DNA from: Halopiger goleimassiliensis | GTDB taxonomy: Archaea > Halobacteriota > Halobacteria > Halobacteriales > Natrialbaceae | DNA: 64,000 bases | Assembly (NCBI RefSeq): GCF_000455345.1 | Contig: NZ_HG315691.1 | Location: 318,696 to 382,695 of the forward strand | Reading direction: 5' to 3' | Shown: positions 32,534 to 41,261 of the stretch, one piece after another | How the letters are laid out: each line of letters starts with the position of its first letter | Position numbering within the stretch: position 1 is the first letter of the stretch | Notes under the pieces: generated by a model | Told to the model about the DNA's origin: nothing | The model's input: only the letters and a program-made list of their open reading frames with translations | Databases searched by the model: none | Position numbers and translations under genes: made by a program

Positions 32534-32812
32534 GCTTTCCACTCTGGCTGGAATCACTCGGTGATGGACACAGACTCTGCGTTTCGTGCGTTCTAGCATC
32601 GGAATCGAATAGGTGTCTGTAGGAAAATCGTCTGAGAAGTCGTTGACAGTATCAAAACCGCGAGTTTTGATTATGGACACAAATTCGGGCCAGTTGTGTT
32701 CATATTGGTGGAGTCAGATTCCTCAATGTGGACCTTAAGGATCAATAGAGTTAGAAATAATAATTTAGTGCTGTCCCCTAACTTTTTTTATATCCTCTCC
32801 AATAGATAGCTA

Positions 32813-33877
32813 ATGACTTCTGAAGGGGTAATTGCATCAGATGCGACGAAGAACGATTTTCATGACCAACATCCACATGGATTTAGTGCGATCTCTGTAG
32901 CGATTGCTATAGAGGATCAGTCTAAGTTCAATCAGGAATACTTCGATATAATTTCGGATAAGATTGACAAATATGGGATGAAAACTCCAACACCAATAAT
33001 TAAAGATAAATACATAAATAGATACGTTCCATTATGGCAGCAAGAGGAAGCAAGAATAGACATTGTATTAGAACTCTTATCAATTGATGTTTTAGATACG
33101 ATTTATGTGACAGAAACATACTTCCAGCCATTTTGGATAGAACTTTATGGAGAAGAAGATGGTAAATACCGACGTGAAATATCACATGATTTTGTCGAAG
33201 ATGTACTTTTCCAATACTACGATATAATCTCAATATGGAAATATCTTGATAGATATAACAACGGAGGATCTGCATACACTAATGTGATGACTGACGACTT
33301 TTCAGGCAATGTTTCGAAAGCATATGAAGAGATTGGAGAGTACTGTGATAGATTTGATGCAATTCCTTATGGAGATATCACATATCCTGCCCTCTCAATG
33401 GCGGATTTAGTAACCGGTCTACTAAAGCAAGAAGTATATCCACTTCGAAGAGAAGAGATTCAGGAATTTATTCAGGATGATACACCTGCATATGTAGAAA
33501 CTGAAAGAGTTCACAAAGACGATCTAAACAAAATTGTACCACATAAGACCGAAAATGTCCGGACAGATTTACTAAGGCCAGATCCTACAATCCATATTCA
33601 CAAAGGAAATATGGAGAAAAAGCGTCTATTTACATTAGACGTTTTCAAATTTGCTTGCGCATATGCTCAACAAAATGGCGGATGTGTGAAGTTGTTTGAC
33701 GAGTCTAATGACCGTCATCACCTATCGGGAAGAGACCTAATAATTTGTCTTAATAACACCTCCGATGACTTTATTGACTATGAAGAATTGAACTCAAAGT
33801 ATTCTGCAAAAGTTCTTGATCGATCTGAGACACTTAATTTCCTTACTGATAACATAGATCCTCAATTGATCTTATAG
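32813..33877 (+). CDS. AT-rich orphan gene, 354 residues, possibly DUF3800-like
   Basis: The gene is strikingly AT-rich (visibly below 45% G+C) with Lys/Ile/Asn/Tyr-rich coding, unlike every neighbour. TTTTTTATAT at 32784-32793 lies 20-29 nt before the ATG, so expression from a leaderless transcript is plausible. The product has no signal or membrane span. Segments such as NQEYFDIISDKIDKY and YGDITYPALSMADLVTGLLKQ recall the Asp-containing motifs of DUF3800 (RNase H-like) proteins, but this is a weak visual match. The C-terminal part (HHLSGRDLIICLNNTSDDFID) is unfamiliar. Signs point to horizontal transfer; island position suggests a defence or element-borne role, unproven. Confidence 0.85.
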   Translation: MTSEGVIASDATKNDFHDQHPHGFSAISVAIAIEDQSKFNQEYFDIISDKIDKYGMKTPTPIIKDKYINRYVPLWQQEEARIDIVLELLSIDVLDTIYVTETYFQPFWIELYGEEDGKYRREISHDFVEDVLFQYYDIISIWKYLDRYNNGGSAYTNVMTDDFSGNVSKAYEEIGEYCDRFDAIPYGDITYPALSMADLVTGLLKQEVYPLRREEIQEFIQDDTPAYVETERVHKDDLNKIVPHKTENVRTDLLRPDPTIHIHKGNMEKKRLFTLDVFKFACAYAQQNGGCVKLFDESNDRHHLSGRDLIICLNNTSDDFIDYEELNSKYSAKVLDRSETLNFLTDNIDPQLIL

Positions 33878-33910
33878 ATGCTATAAGCACTATTCAATGA
33901 GTAGTAATTA

Positions 33911-33948
33911 GGTCTCCGGCGGGAGACCTTAGGAATCAGTCTTTTCTC
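33911..33948 (+). terminator. Terminator of the AT-rich gene
   Basis: GGTCTCC-ggcg-GGAGACC (33911-33928) followed by CTTTTCTC (33941-33948), 33 bp after the stop. Confidence 0.65.
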
Positions 33949-34238
33949 AAAGACTCCAGTAGCAGTTACTGGTCCGATAAATATAGTCCTTTGGTTTCAT
34001 TCTCACCTGAACTTCGCTCCCTTCATCGCTCGTTCATATTCAAGGTTGCCGAACGCGAGGCGCGATCTTCCCGCAAACAAGGAGTCCGTCGAACACGTGA
34101 TCTGGGAAGTCGAAGCCGAACCACAAACTGAGGTCGTCGTGAAACCGCCACGGACGCGAGTACAGCGCCGGCTAGACTCAGAGTCCACCAATAGCGAAGA
34201 AACCGGCAACTCTCACATAGCACCGTCCACAAAAGACG
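33949..34238. other. Spacer between AT-rich gene and PIN gene, possible gene remnant
   Basis: Normal halophile base composition returns here. A plus-strand frame (about 34043-34210; VIWEVEAEPQTEVVVKPP) has halophile-like residues but no credible start region or domain. I treat it as a possible decayed coding remnant. Confidence 0.25.
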
Positions 34239-34808
34239 TCACTCGAGGCGCTCCCGAAACTTCCCAACGTACAGACTGTCACCCCAACTGCAGTGAGCAC
34301 CGATCGTTGTCAACAGCGTTCGGGCTGCACCAACATTCAGATGACCGTTCCGAGCGTAATCGCAGATGAGCCGCGGCGTCGGGACGATGCGCGGGCCCTG
34401 TAACACGGCGTGGATCACCGCAAAGTTCGTCCCGCCGAACTCGTCGGTCAGGAACCCGTCGGCCTCGAGCGCGTTCGCGAGGACGATCCCGTCGGTCTCA
34501 CCGTCGTCGAGCCCGAAGGTGGGTCGCGAGTCCGGCGTCTCGGTCCGTTCGTAGGGGTCTTCGACCGTGTAGTGCTCTCGAGCGGCGAGGACGTTCGTCG
34601 CTGCAGCGCCGTGGATGTCCTGGTACTGCGTGAGGTCACGGAGTTCGTCGACGACCTCGGGCGGGACAGACACCTCACACGAGGTGAGCAGATACTGGAA
34701 GGGGTCTGGCCCAGCGTCAGTATCGTACGTCGCGTCGGCACGGGGAACAGCCAGACTCACCAGTGCGCTCGTGTCGGCGACAACAGTCCGGAGTCGTGGC
34801 TCGCTCAT
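34239..34808 (-). CDS. PIN-domain protein, probable VapC-like toxin
   Basis: The 189-residue protein carries the PIN nuclease acidic set: Asp12 in VVADTSALVSLA, Glu55 in PPEVVDEL, Glu104/Asp106 in LDDGETDGIVLANAL, and Asp122 in FLTDEFGG. PIN toxins cleave RNA and are held in check by the adjacent antitoxin. Its ATG overlaps the stop of the upstream ribbon-helix-helix gene (ATGA), so the pair is translated together. It is longer than bacterial VapC (~130), with an insertion around residues 70-100. Members of this archaeal group are also found without toxicity, so toxin activity is inferred. Confidence 0.85.
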   Translation of the reverse strand: MSEPRLRTVVADTSALVSLAVPRADATYDTDAGPDPFQYLLTSCEVSVPPEVVDELRDLTQYQDIHGAAATNVLAAREHYTVEDPYERTETPDSRPTFGLDDGETDGIVLANALEADGFLTDEFGGTNFAVIHAVLQGPRIVPTPRLICDYARNGHLNVGAARTLLTTIGAHCSWGDSLYVGKFRERLE

Positions 34809-35173
34809 CGCTCGGCAGCATCGTCCGGGTCGACCGCGACCGCGTCGTCACCGTAGACGTCGACGTCGCTAGGTGCGTCGAGGTCGAGCGGTTCGTCGTC
34901 TAAATCCGCCTTGAGCAGTCGGAGTCGCTGGGCGGTTTCAGCGCCCACCAGTTGTGTGACCGTCTCGAACTCGAGTTGATCGTCGTAGTACTTCCTCGCG
35001 ACCAGCTCCTGGAACGTGTCGCTGTCGGTGGTCTCCTCGAGGTAGTCGCGAATCGCCTCGACGAGCAAATCAGTCCGATCCGTGTCGAACAGTTCGGCGA
35101 CTGCATCGAGACGCTCGACGAGGTACTCGGGCGACTGGAAGTGTACTCGCCGAGGGTCGTCGCTTGCGCTCAT
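34805..35173 (-). CDS. Ribbon-helix-helix DNA-binding protein, probable antitoxin
   Basis: The 122-residue product from the ATG at 35173 has an N-terminal CopG/RHH fold (RVHFQSPEYLVERLDAVAEL, then FDTDRTDLLVEAIRDYLEE), a middle helical part and an acidic C-terminal tail (DAPSDVDVYGDDAVAVDPDD) that could cap the PIN protein. An inverted repeat directly upstream (35175-35197) is the likely site of autoregulation. Confidence 0.85.
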   Translation of the reverse strand: MSASDDPRRVHFQSPEYLVERLDAVAELFDTDRTDLLVEAIRDYLEETTDSDTFQELVARKYYDDQLEFETVTQLVGAETAQRLRLLKADLDDEPLDLDAPSDVDVYGDDAVAVDPDDAAER

Positions 35174-35174
35174 G

Positions 35175-35197
35175 CCATGTGCACGTTCTGCACATGG
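35175..35197. promoter_or_regulatory. Operator-like inverted repeat of the RHH/PIN operon
   Basis: CCATGTGCA (35175-35183), 5-nt spacer, TGCACATGG (35189-35197). It lies between the TATA-like GGTTATC (about 35201-35207, minus strand) and the antitoxin ATG at 35173, where bound RHH protein would block initiation. Confidence 0.7.
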
Positions 35198-35271
35198 GCA
35201 GATAACCGTTTCGCCGAGCATAGCCCCCGTTAGGGGCACCGGTATTCCAGAAAACGGGATTACCGATCCGA

Positions 35272-36558
35272 TCAGGCCTGCTCGATCGCTCGATCGAGGT
35301 CCGCGATGATGTCGTCGACGTCCTCGATGCCGACCGAGATGCGGATCAGGTCGTCGGTGACGCCGCTTGCCAGTTTCTCCTCCTCGGTGAGTTGCTGGTG
35401 GGTCGTGCTGGCGGGATGGATGATCAGGGACTTCGCGTCGCCGACGTTGGCCAGCAGGCTGAACAGTTCGACCTCGTTGCAGACGGTCTCGGCCGCGTCG
35501 TAGCCGCCCTCGAGGCCGAAGGTGATCATGCCGCCATAGCCGCCCTCGAGGTACTCGCTGGCGTTGTCGTGGGTCTCGTGGCTCTCGAGGCCGGGGTAGG
35601 TGACCCAGTCGACGTCGGGGTGGTCCTCGAGGTACTCCGCGACGGCCATCGCGTTCTCGCTGTGTTTCTCCATGCGCAGCGGCAGCGACTCGAGTTTCTG
35701 CAGCGTGACCCAGGCGTCGAACGGCGACTGCTGGTTGCCGAGGTCGCGCAGCCCGCGGGTGCGGGCCACGACCGAGAAGGCCGCCTCGCCGAAGGTCTCG
35801 TAGAAGTTGACGCCGTGGTAGGCCGGGTTCGGCTCGGTGATCTCGGGATAGTCACCCTCCGGCCAGGGGAACGAGCCGCCGTCGACCAGCACCCCGCCGA
35901 CTGTCGATCCGGCACCGTGGATCCACTTGGTCGTCGAGTTCCAGACCAGGTCCGCGCCGTGCTCGAGCGGTCGGCAGAGGTAGGGCGTGGCGAACGTGTT
36001 GTCGACGAACAGCGGGACGTCGTGGTCGTGGGCGATGTCGGCGAGTCGCTCGATGTCGGGCGTCACCAGTGCGGGGTTGCCGATCGTCTCGCAGTGCACG
36101 AACGCGGTGTCGTCGTCGATCGCTTCCTCGTAGGCCTCGTAGTCGAGCGTGTCGACGAACTTCGTCTCGATGCCCCGCTTCTCGACGGTGTGGGTGAGGT
36201 AGGTGTAGGTCCCGCCGTACAGCGACGAGGCGCTCACGATGTTGTCGCCGGCGTCCGCGAGGATGAACGTCGCGAGGTCGAACGCGGCCATCCCCGACGA
36301 CGTCGCCAGCGCCCCGACGCCGCCCTCGAGCGTCGCGATGCGTTCCTCGAGCATCGCGTTCGTCGGGTTCATGATCCGCGAGTAGATGTTTCCGGCCTCC
36401 TCGAGGCCGAACAGTGCCGCAGCGTGGTCGGTGTCCTCGAACTGGTAGGAGGTCGTCTGGTAGATCGGCGGCGCGCGTGCGCCCGTCGTCGGATCGGGTT
36501 CCTGTCCGGCGTGGATGCTGTCGGTGGCGAACTCGTGTTCGTCGCTGTCGTCGCTCAT
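35272..36558 (-). CDS. metY: O-acetylhomoserine aminocarboxypropyltransferase (sulfhydrylase)
   Basis: The 428-residue PLP enzyme of the Cys/Met metabolism family condenses O-acetylhomoserine with sulfide (or methanethiol) in methionine synthesis. Visible motifs: YSRIMNPTN near residues 59-67 (PLP phosphate of the partner subunit), SSGMAA (88-92), Asp186 in FVDNTFATP, and the PLP lysine Lys211 in NSTTKWIHG. Length and the segment PNPAYHGVNFYETFGEAAF favour MetY over the shorter MetB (~385). Single gene with no methionine partners beside it. Specificity between acetyl- and succinyl-homoserine cannot be read directly. Confidence 0.9.
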   Translation of the reverse strand: MSDDSDEHEFATDSIHAGQEPDPTTGARAPPIYQTTSYQFEDTDHAAALFGLEEAGNIYSRIMNPTNAMLEERIATLEGGVGALATSSGMAAFDLATFILADAGDNIVSASSLYGGTYTYLTHTVEKRGIETKFVDTLDYEAYEEAIDDDTAFVHCETIGNPALVTPDIERLADIAHDHDVPLFVDNTFATPYLCRPLEHGADLVWNSTTKWIHGAGSTVGGVLVDGGSFPWPEGDYPEITEPNPAYHGVNFYETFGEAAFSVVARTRGLRDLGNQQSPFDAWVTLQKLESLPLRMEKHSENAMAVAEYLEDHPDVDWVTYPGLESHETHDNASEYLEGGYGGMITFGLEGGYDAAETVCNEVELFSLLANVGDAKSLIIHPASTTHQQLTEEEKLASGVTDDLIRISVGIEDVDDIIADLDRAIEQA

Positions 36559-36667
36559 ACGTCCGAATCGTCGGAGCGAGCGACCGTAAAACCGACAGTT
36601 GTCGCAAAACGGTCCGCGGTCGATGACGCGTGGGGCGTGACGATTGCGGGTCCGAAGGGTCGACCGA

Positions 36668-36844
36668 TCAGACGACCGGTGCGAGCATCGAGAACAGCGC
36701 GGCGAACGGGTCGCTGAACAGGATCAACAGCAGGCCCGCGAAGACGACGAGGGCGATCCAGGCGATCAGGATCTTCATCGTGCGAACGATCTCTTCCTCC
36801 CGGTCACTGTCCTCGACCGGCTCCGTCGAGTTCTCGTTACTCAT
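36668..36844 (-). CDS. Small membrane protein, 58 residues
   Basis: From the ATG at 36844 the product has a charged N-terminus (MSNENSTEPVEDSDREEEIV) and one strong membrane span (ILIAWIALVVFAGLLLILF) followed by a second hydrophobic stretch at the C-terminus. Small halophile membrane proteins of this shape are common; function unknown. Confidence 0.7.
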   Translation of the reverse strand: MSNENSTEPVEDSDREEEIVRTMKILIAWIALVVFAGLLLILFSDPFAALFSMLAPVV

Positions 36845-36911
36845 TGGAGACACTTCCGCCGCGACAGTGATAATACTACTCCTCTTTCCATTACGGACGA
36901 CCCCGGCGGGG

Positions 36912-37607
36912 TCAACGGGGCCGGAGCCGACCGGCAGCGAGGAGTGAAGCGACGACGAGGGCGGCGAGGGTCGTCCCGACGGCGAACCCCGGAATCGAGT
37001 CGGTCGCGTCCGACTCGTCGGCAGCGTCACTTGCCTCGTCAGCCGGACCGGAATCGCCGTCAGCGTCGTCGACCGAATCGGCGTCGCCGTCGACGGTGCC
37101 GACCGTGAGCGTTCCCGGGTCGACCGTCGGATCGACGGGACTGCCGTCGTCGGCGTCGACCTGTGACGCCGTCACTCGAAGCTCCGTCTCGCCGGCCGCG
37201 ACGCCGGTCACGTCGATCCACGCCAGCGTGACGTCCGTCTCGCCGGTCGTGATCTCGTCGTCGAGGTCGACCGCTTCGACGGTGATCGACCGCTCGTCGG
37301 CCGTCACGACGGGATCGGTCGTCGGGCCGAAGTGGTCGGGGTAGGCCGCGTCGGCGACGGTCGCGACCTCGCCGTCGACCTCGAGCGTGAGTTCGAAGCC
37401 GGCCAGCCCCTCGGGCGCGTCGGTCAGCGCGACGCGGTGGCGTTGGGTGTCGTCGACCGCGACCGATTCGTCGGCGACGACGACGGCCGGACCGGCCTCT
37501 TGGCCCGCGTCGGCAGGGGATCCGACACCGGCGGCGACCGGGCCGGCGGCGACCAGGGCGAGCGCGACGGACAGGAGCGCCACCGCCACGACGTATCGAT
37601 CGGTCAT
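36912..37607 (-). CDS. Cohesin-like domain protein with PGF-CTERM anchor
   Basis: The 231-residue product has a signal peptide (MTDRYVVAVALLSVALALVA), a single beta-sandwich of about 130 residues with cohesin-type signatures (LAGFELTLEVDGEVATVADA, VTLAWIDVTGVAAGETEL), an Asp/Ser-rich linker and the tail SIPGFAVGTTLAALVVASLL, a PGF-CTERM signal. It would therefore be anchored at the cell surface. It begins 5 bp after the stop of the PhoX-dockerin gene, so the two form an operon. A dockerin-like partner encoded next door makes surface display by cohesin-dockerin pairing a natural hypothesis. Confidence 0.82.
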   Translation of the reverse strand: MTDRYVVAVALLSVALALVAAGPVAAGVGSPADAGQEAGPAVVVADESVAVDDTQRHRVALTDAPEGLAGFELTLEVDGEVATVADAAYPDHFGPTTDPVVTADERSITVEAVDLDDEITTGETDVTLAWIDVTGVAAGETELRVTASQVDADDGSPVDPTVDPGTLTVGTVDGDADSVDDADGDSGPADEASDAADESDATDSIPGFAVGTTLAALVVASLLAAGRLRPR

Positions 37608-37612
37608 GGAGG

Positions 37613-40261
37613 TCACTGCATCTCGTACAGCGCGACGGGGTCGTCGTAGTCGATCCGCCCGTTCTCGTTGAAGTCGAACGCGTCCTCGTTGAGCGTGACC
37701 GACTCGTCCTCGATGTGCTCGAAGAGGGTGACCACGTCGTCGTAATCGAACCGGCCGTTCCCGTTGACGTCCTCGAACTTCCCGTCGCCGTCGAGGTCCT
37801 GGGGCGGCGAGCCGCCGGGACCGCCGCCGATCGGCGGCGGCCCGGTGACGACGATGCCGGGACGGGGGTCCGGCTCGATCGACGCGCCCGTATCGTCGTC
37901 GAGCGCGTGGACGTCGATCGAGAGGTCGGTCGTTCCCGTCTCGACGCCCTCGAGTTCGATCGTCGCGAGCGTCACCTGTCGGCCGGTGCCGATCTCGTCC
38001 TCGATGTCGGCAAAGCGGAACTCGACGCTCGAGCCGTCGCCGATCGACGGATCCGACGTGAGTTCGAGCCCGTCGTGGTAGTCGGCGTCGACGATCCGGG
38101 CGACGCCGGGATGGTCGACGGAGACGGAGACCCGACCGCCGGCGAGGCCGTCGGGCAGCGACGAGAGCGTCAGGTCGACCTCGCCGGTGCCGTCGTAGCT
38201 GACCGCCAGCGAGTCGACGTGGATCGTCGTCGGCGGCTCGTAGACCCACAGTGCGTCGTTGGGATACGAGCGGCCGAAGCTGTCTTTGTCCTCACAGAGG
38301 AGGACGCGACCGTCGTCCATGACCATCACGTTGTCGACGTTGATGAGCGACTCGTCGAGAACCGACTCGGGATCGCTCTCGTTCGGGCCGACGACGACCG
38401 GTTCGAGTCGGCTGACGTCGTACTCCGCCTCGAGTTCGGCGCGATAGAGTACGCCGGTCTGGACCTCGTCGAACCGGAGGTCGCCGTGCTCGTCGGCCAT
38501 GGAGCCGCCGAGCGAGGAGATGCCGAAGTAGATGAAGTCGCCGGGTTCGGCCTCGTCGTGGGCGTCGATCCCCTCGGCCTTGTTGAACTCGATGCTCGCC
38601 CCGATCTCCTTGGCGGCCGCGCGGGTCTCGAGGAACGGGACGCGGCGCAGTTCCTCGTCGACGCCGTCGGGGCCGTACTCCTCGTACTGTTCGGCCCACT
38701 CGACGATCTCCTCGTCGGTGATGTAATCCTGGTTGCCGTCGATCGCGACCGCCTCGTCGGCCTCCTGCAGCGCCTGCTCGAGGTCCTCGGTCCAGTCGGT
38801 TTCGGCGTGGGTCTCGAGGTAATCGACCTGCGTGACGTCGTCGTAGTCGCTGATCCAGGACTCGACTTCGGCGTTGCTCGCCGTTCCGAGGGGGAGCCAC
38901 TCGATATCGAGGTCGGTCTCGGCGACCGGCCCCTCGCCGATCTCGGTGGCCTTCATGGCGTAGAGGGTGCCGCGGACGTCCATCCGGTCGTCGTACTCCG
39001 GAATCGGCTCCTCGGCGACGAACTTGTAGATGCCCTTCGCGCCGCCGTCAGAGGCGAGATAGACCGTCTTCTCGTCGGGCAGCACTTCGGGACACTCCCA
39101 GGCGGCGCGACCGAAGACGTGGTGTTTGACGGGGGTCGGCACCTCGGCGGTCGGCTCGGTGATCTCGACGATCTTCCCGTAGCGATAGCGGTTCGGGAAC
39201 GCCTCGTCGCCGATGGGATGGGGCGTGTTTACGGTTCTGGTCCCGTCCTCGTCCTCGACGTCCTCCTGATCGACCGGCTCAACGCCGAGGTGGTAGGCCA
39301 TCTTCTCGGTGTTCCGGTTGTTGTGCAGCCCCATCGGGTACGCATGCTCGTCGCCGAACAGTTCCTCGAGCGCGTCGTCGACCTCGAGGATGTTGGGCCG
39401 GTTCCAGAACTCGCTACCGCCGCGGAGGCCGACGCCGCTACCCCGTTCGACGATGTCGCCGACCGTCGCGAGCCCGTTGACCCGCGGGTGGCCGTACTCC
39501 TCTTCGGCCGACAGCGGCGTCTCCCACGGACTGAGGTCGCCGTAACAGTTGATCTTCGTCCCGCCGATCTCGCGGAACGGCTCGGTGTTCTCGAGTTCCA
39601 TCGCGTTCTCGAGGTCGGCCTGCCAGTAGCCGTCTTCGTCGCGGTAGAGGGGGGTTCGCGTGATCGCGCCCGGCCGGATCTCGTTGTTGGTGAAGAGATA
39701 ACCCTCCGTACCCTCCTCGTTCGTCGGGACGAAGAAGTTCATGTCGGCCTGCTCGCCGATCCCCTCGTACTCGTCTTCGCAGATCTCGACGAGTTCGGTC
39801 CCGTCCGGCGTCTGCGGGTGGCCGAACCGCTCGGTACCGCCGTTGATCTCGTCGCCCGTCTGCACGAGGAGTCGGTACTCGCCGGCCGCCGCGAGGACCT
39901 GCTGTTCCTCGAGATCCGTCTGCGGCGGCTCGAGTTCCTCGAACTCGTCGTTCGCCCCGTTGAACGTAAACTGGAAGTCGTCGAACACGCCGACGCCGCC
40001 CGTGTCGAACGGTTCGACGTTGCCGTCGTGGGGTCCCTGCAGACTGTAGAGGAGTTCCCCGGTGTCGAAGACGAACGGCCCCGTTACTTCGGCCCCGAAC
40101 GCCGTCGTGGAAAACCGATCGATGTTGCCCTCGACGTAGGGAGCCTCGAGCGTGTCGTGTTCCTCGGGATCGTCTGTCGCTCCCGCGAGGCCGACCGTCC
40201 CCGCACCGACTGCCGCTGCCACTGACGATGCCATCAGCGTCCGCCTGGTGAATTCGACCAT
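37613..40261 (-). CDS. PhoX-family (DUF839) exported protein with cohesin-like and dockerin-like C-terminal domains
   Basis: The 882-residue product starts with a twin-arginine signal (FTRRTLMASSVAAAVGAG). Residues ~40-660 match the PhoX/DUF839 beta-propeller family of secreted, calcium/iron-dependent alkaline phosphatases (for example HHVFGRAAWECPEVLPDEKT and FGISSLGGSMADEHGDLRF). A ~130-residue cohesin-like sandwich follows (about 672-800). The final 60 residues contain two EF-hand-like dockerin repeats, VNGNGRFDYDDVVTLFEHI and FNENGRIDYDDPVALYEMQ. No membrane anchor. Attachment through a dockerin to the neighbouring cohesin-like surface protein is inferred. Substrate may be phosphomonoesters. 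Confidence 0.85.
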   Translation of the reverse strand: MVEFTRRTLMASSVAAAVGAGTVGLAGATDDPEEHDTLEAPYVEGNIDRFSTTAFGAEVTGPFVFDTGELLYSLQGPHDGNVEPFDTGGVGVFDDFQFTFNGANDEFEELEPPQTDLEEQQVLAAAGEYRLLVQTGDEINGGTERFGHPQTPDGTELVEICEDEYEGIGEQADMNFFVPTNEEGTEGYLFTNNEIRPGAITRTPLYRDEDGYWQADLENAMELENTEPFREIGGTKINCYGDLSPWETPLSAEEEYGHPRVNGLATVGDIVERGSGVGLRGGSEFWNRPNILEVDDALEELFGDEHAYPMGLHNNRNTEKMAYHLGVEPVDQEDVEDEDGTRTVNTPHPIGDEAFPNRYRYGKIVEITEPTAEVPTPVKHHVFGRAAWECPEVLPDEKTVYLASDGGAKGIYKFVAEEPIPEYDDRMDVRGTLYAMKATEIGEGPVAETDLDIEWLPLGTASNAEVESWISDYDDVTQVDYLETHAETDWTEDLEQALQEADEAVAIDGNQDYITDEEIVEWAEQYEEYGPDGVDEELRRVPFLETRAAAKEIGASIEFNKAEGIDAHDEAEPGDFIYFGISSLGGSMADEHGDLRFDEVQTGVLYRAELEAEYDVSRLEPVVVGPNESDPESVLDESLINVDNVMVMDDGRVLLCEDKDSFGRSYPNDALWVYEPPTTIHVDSLAVSYDGTGEVDLTLSSLPDGLAGGRVSVSVDHPGVARIVDADYHDGLELTSDPSIGDGSSVEFRFADIEDEIGTGRQVTLATIELEGVETGTTDLSIDVHALDDDTGASIEPDPRPGIVVTGPPPIGGGPGGSPPQDLDGDGKFEDVNGNGRFDYDDVVTLFEHIEDESVTLNEDAFDFNENGRIDYDDPVALYEMQ

Positions 40262-40636
40262 GCAGCCGGACCGACCTTCGATTACCTGAAGAGCGTTTAT
40301 AATATTTAGCTATAAATCAATGTATGAAATATAGCACCGGGTGGAAAAATGTGCAGGCAATAGCACTCTGACAGCTATTGAGCGATATCCAGTCAGATAG
40401 AGTACCGACTGGCGACTGATTCCGACTGGCCGGAGTTCGACCGACTGGCGACTAACACGACTTGACCGACCGGCGACTAACACGACTTGACCGACCGGCG
40501 ACTCGTGACACGTCGAGTGATACGGCGGTTCGAACGACCGCGGAAGCGGCGACGAAACGACGATCGAACGATGTGACGACGAAAACGGTGACCGATCGAC
40601 TCGAGGACCCGAAGGCGTCCCCGGCCGATACGTGCG
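40262..40636. other. Promoter region of PhoX gene and tandem-repeat spacer
   Basis: The minus strand has an AT-rich promoter for the PhoX operon (TTTATAGCTAAATATTATAA, about 40294-40320). Further on is the 25-bp tandem repeat at 40439-40503. No gene. Confidence 0.6.
40439..40503. repeat. 25-bp tandem repeat, 2.6 copies
   Basis: GACCGACYGGCGACTAACAC plus GACTT occurs at 40439-40463 and 40464-40488, with a partial third copy to 40503. A diverged piece (ACCGACTGGCGACT) lies at 40404-40417. Confidence 0.85.
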
Positions 40637-41062
40637 TTAATCCAGTCCGCGAGCCTTCGCTTCGGACCGAACCTCCTCGGCGCGGCTGCGGACCCACGTG
40701 AGGTAGCGATCGAGTTCGGTCGGCGTCGAACCGTAGAAGGACGTGACCCAGTCGCGGTCGGCCCACGGGAACGTGAGCAGATACGCTGCGAGGGTATCCT
40801 TCCCCGCCTGCACGACTTCCGGGGGCACCCCGCGCTCGCCGGTCCCTTCCTCGACGAAGCCGTTCACGTCGAAGTAGACGTCGGCGTACAGCCTGGCGTC
40901 CTCGAGGGAGTCGAACGTGATCTCGGTGTGTTCGGGAGCTTCGAATCGATAGCGTTCGTCGGGACCGTCGGTCTCGAGGATGCGGACGCCGAGGACGTAC
41001 TCCTCGACGACCGACCCGTCACCGTCGGTGGCGCTGTCGGACGTTGACATGAGCGTCTCCAT
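40637..41062 (-). CDS. Uncharacterised haloarchaeal protein, ~141 residues
   Basis: The start is ATG 41062 or, four codons on, 41050 (MSTSDSATDGDGSVV). The soluble acidic product has strands EEYVLGVRILETDG and ITFDSLEDARLYADVYFDVNGF, then helices with DTLAAYLLTFPWADRDWVTSFYG and RYLTWVRSRAEEVRSEAKARG. No catalytic motif or known family recognised. It stands alone between the PhoX operon promoter region and gpmI. Confidence 0.8.
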   Translation of the reverse strand: METLMSTSDSATDGDGSVVEEYVLGVRILETDGPDERYRFEAPEHTEITFDSLEDARLYADVYFDVNGFVEEGTGERGVPPEVVQAGKDTLAAYLLTFPWADRDWVTSFYGSTPTELDRYLTWVRSRAEEVRSEAKARGLD

Positions 41063-41261
41063 CCGTATCCGCCTCGAGCCGAGTAATGAACGTGTATATT
41101 ACCACTATATTTTACTCCCGAGGCGTCCGTAGGATTCCGTTCGTGACTCGCCTGTCACTAGTGGCGGCCTCCGGACCGTCGAGTGTCAAGAGCGACCTCG
41201 ACAGTCAAGCGATCCGTCCGAGACGCCGGTCGGGCCGGGAGAGACGCGAGGGTGCAGGAAC

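Noticed and set aside
33949-34238. Plus-strand ORF of ~107 codons between the AT-rich gene and the PIN gene
   Set aside because: It has an unconvincing start, overlaps the end of the PIN gene antisense and shows no domain. Kept only as a possible remnant.
29558-35271. Attachment sites or tRNA flanking the accessory island
   Set aside because: I looked for a tRNA gene and for matching direct repeats at both ends and saw none, so integration at a defined site cannot be claimed.
37715-40225. Plus-strand frame of 836 codons opposite the PhoX-type gene
   Set aside because: The opposite strand has a Tat signal, PhoX motifs and dockerin repeats; this frame is a Val/Asp/Arg-rich shadow.
40404-40503. 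Possible CRISPR array
   Set aside because: The copies are directly adjacent with no spacers and there are fewer than three; it is a simple tandem repeat.
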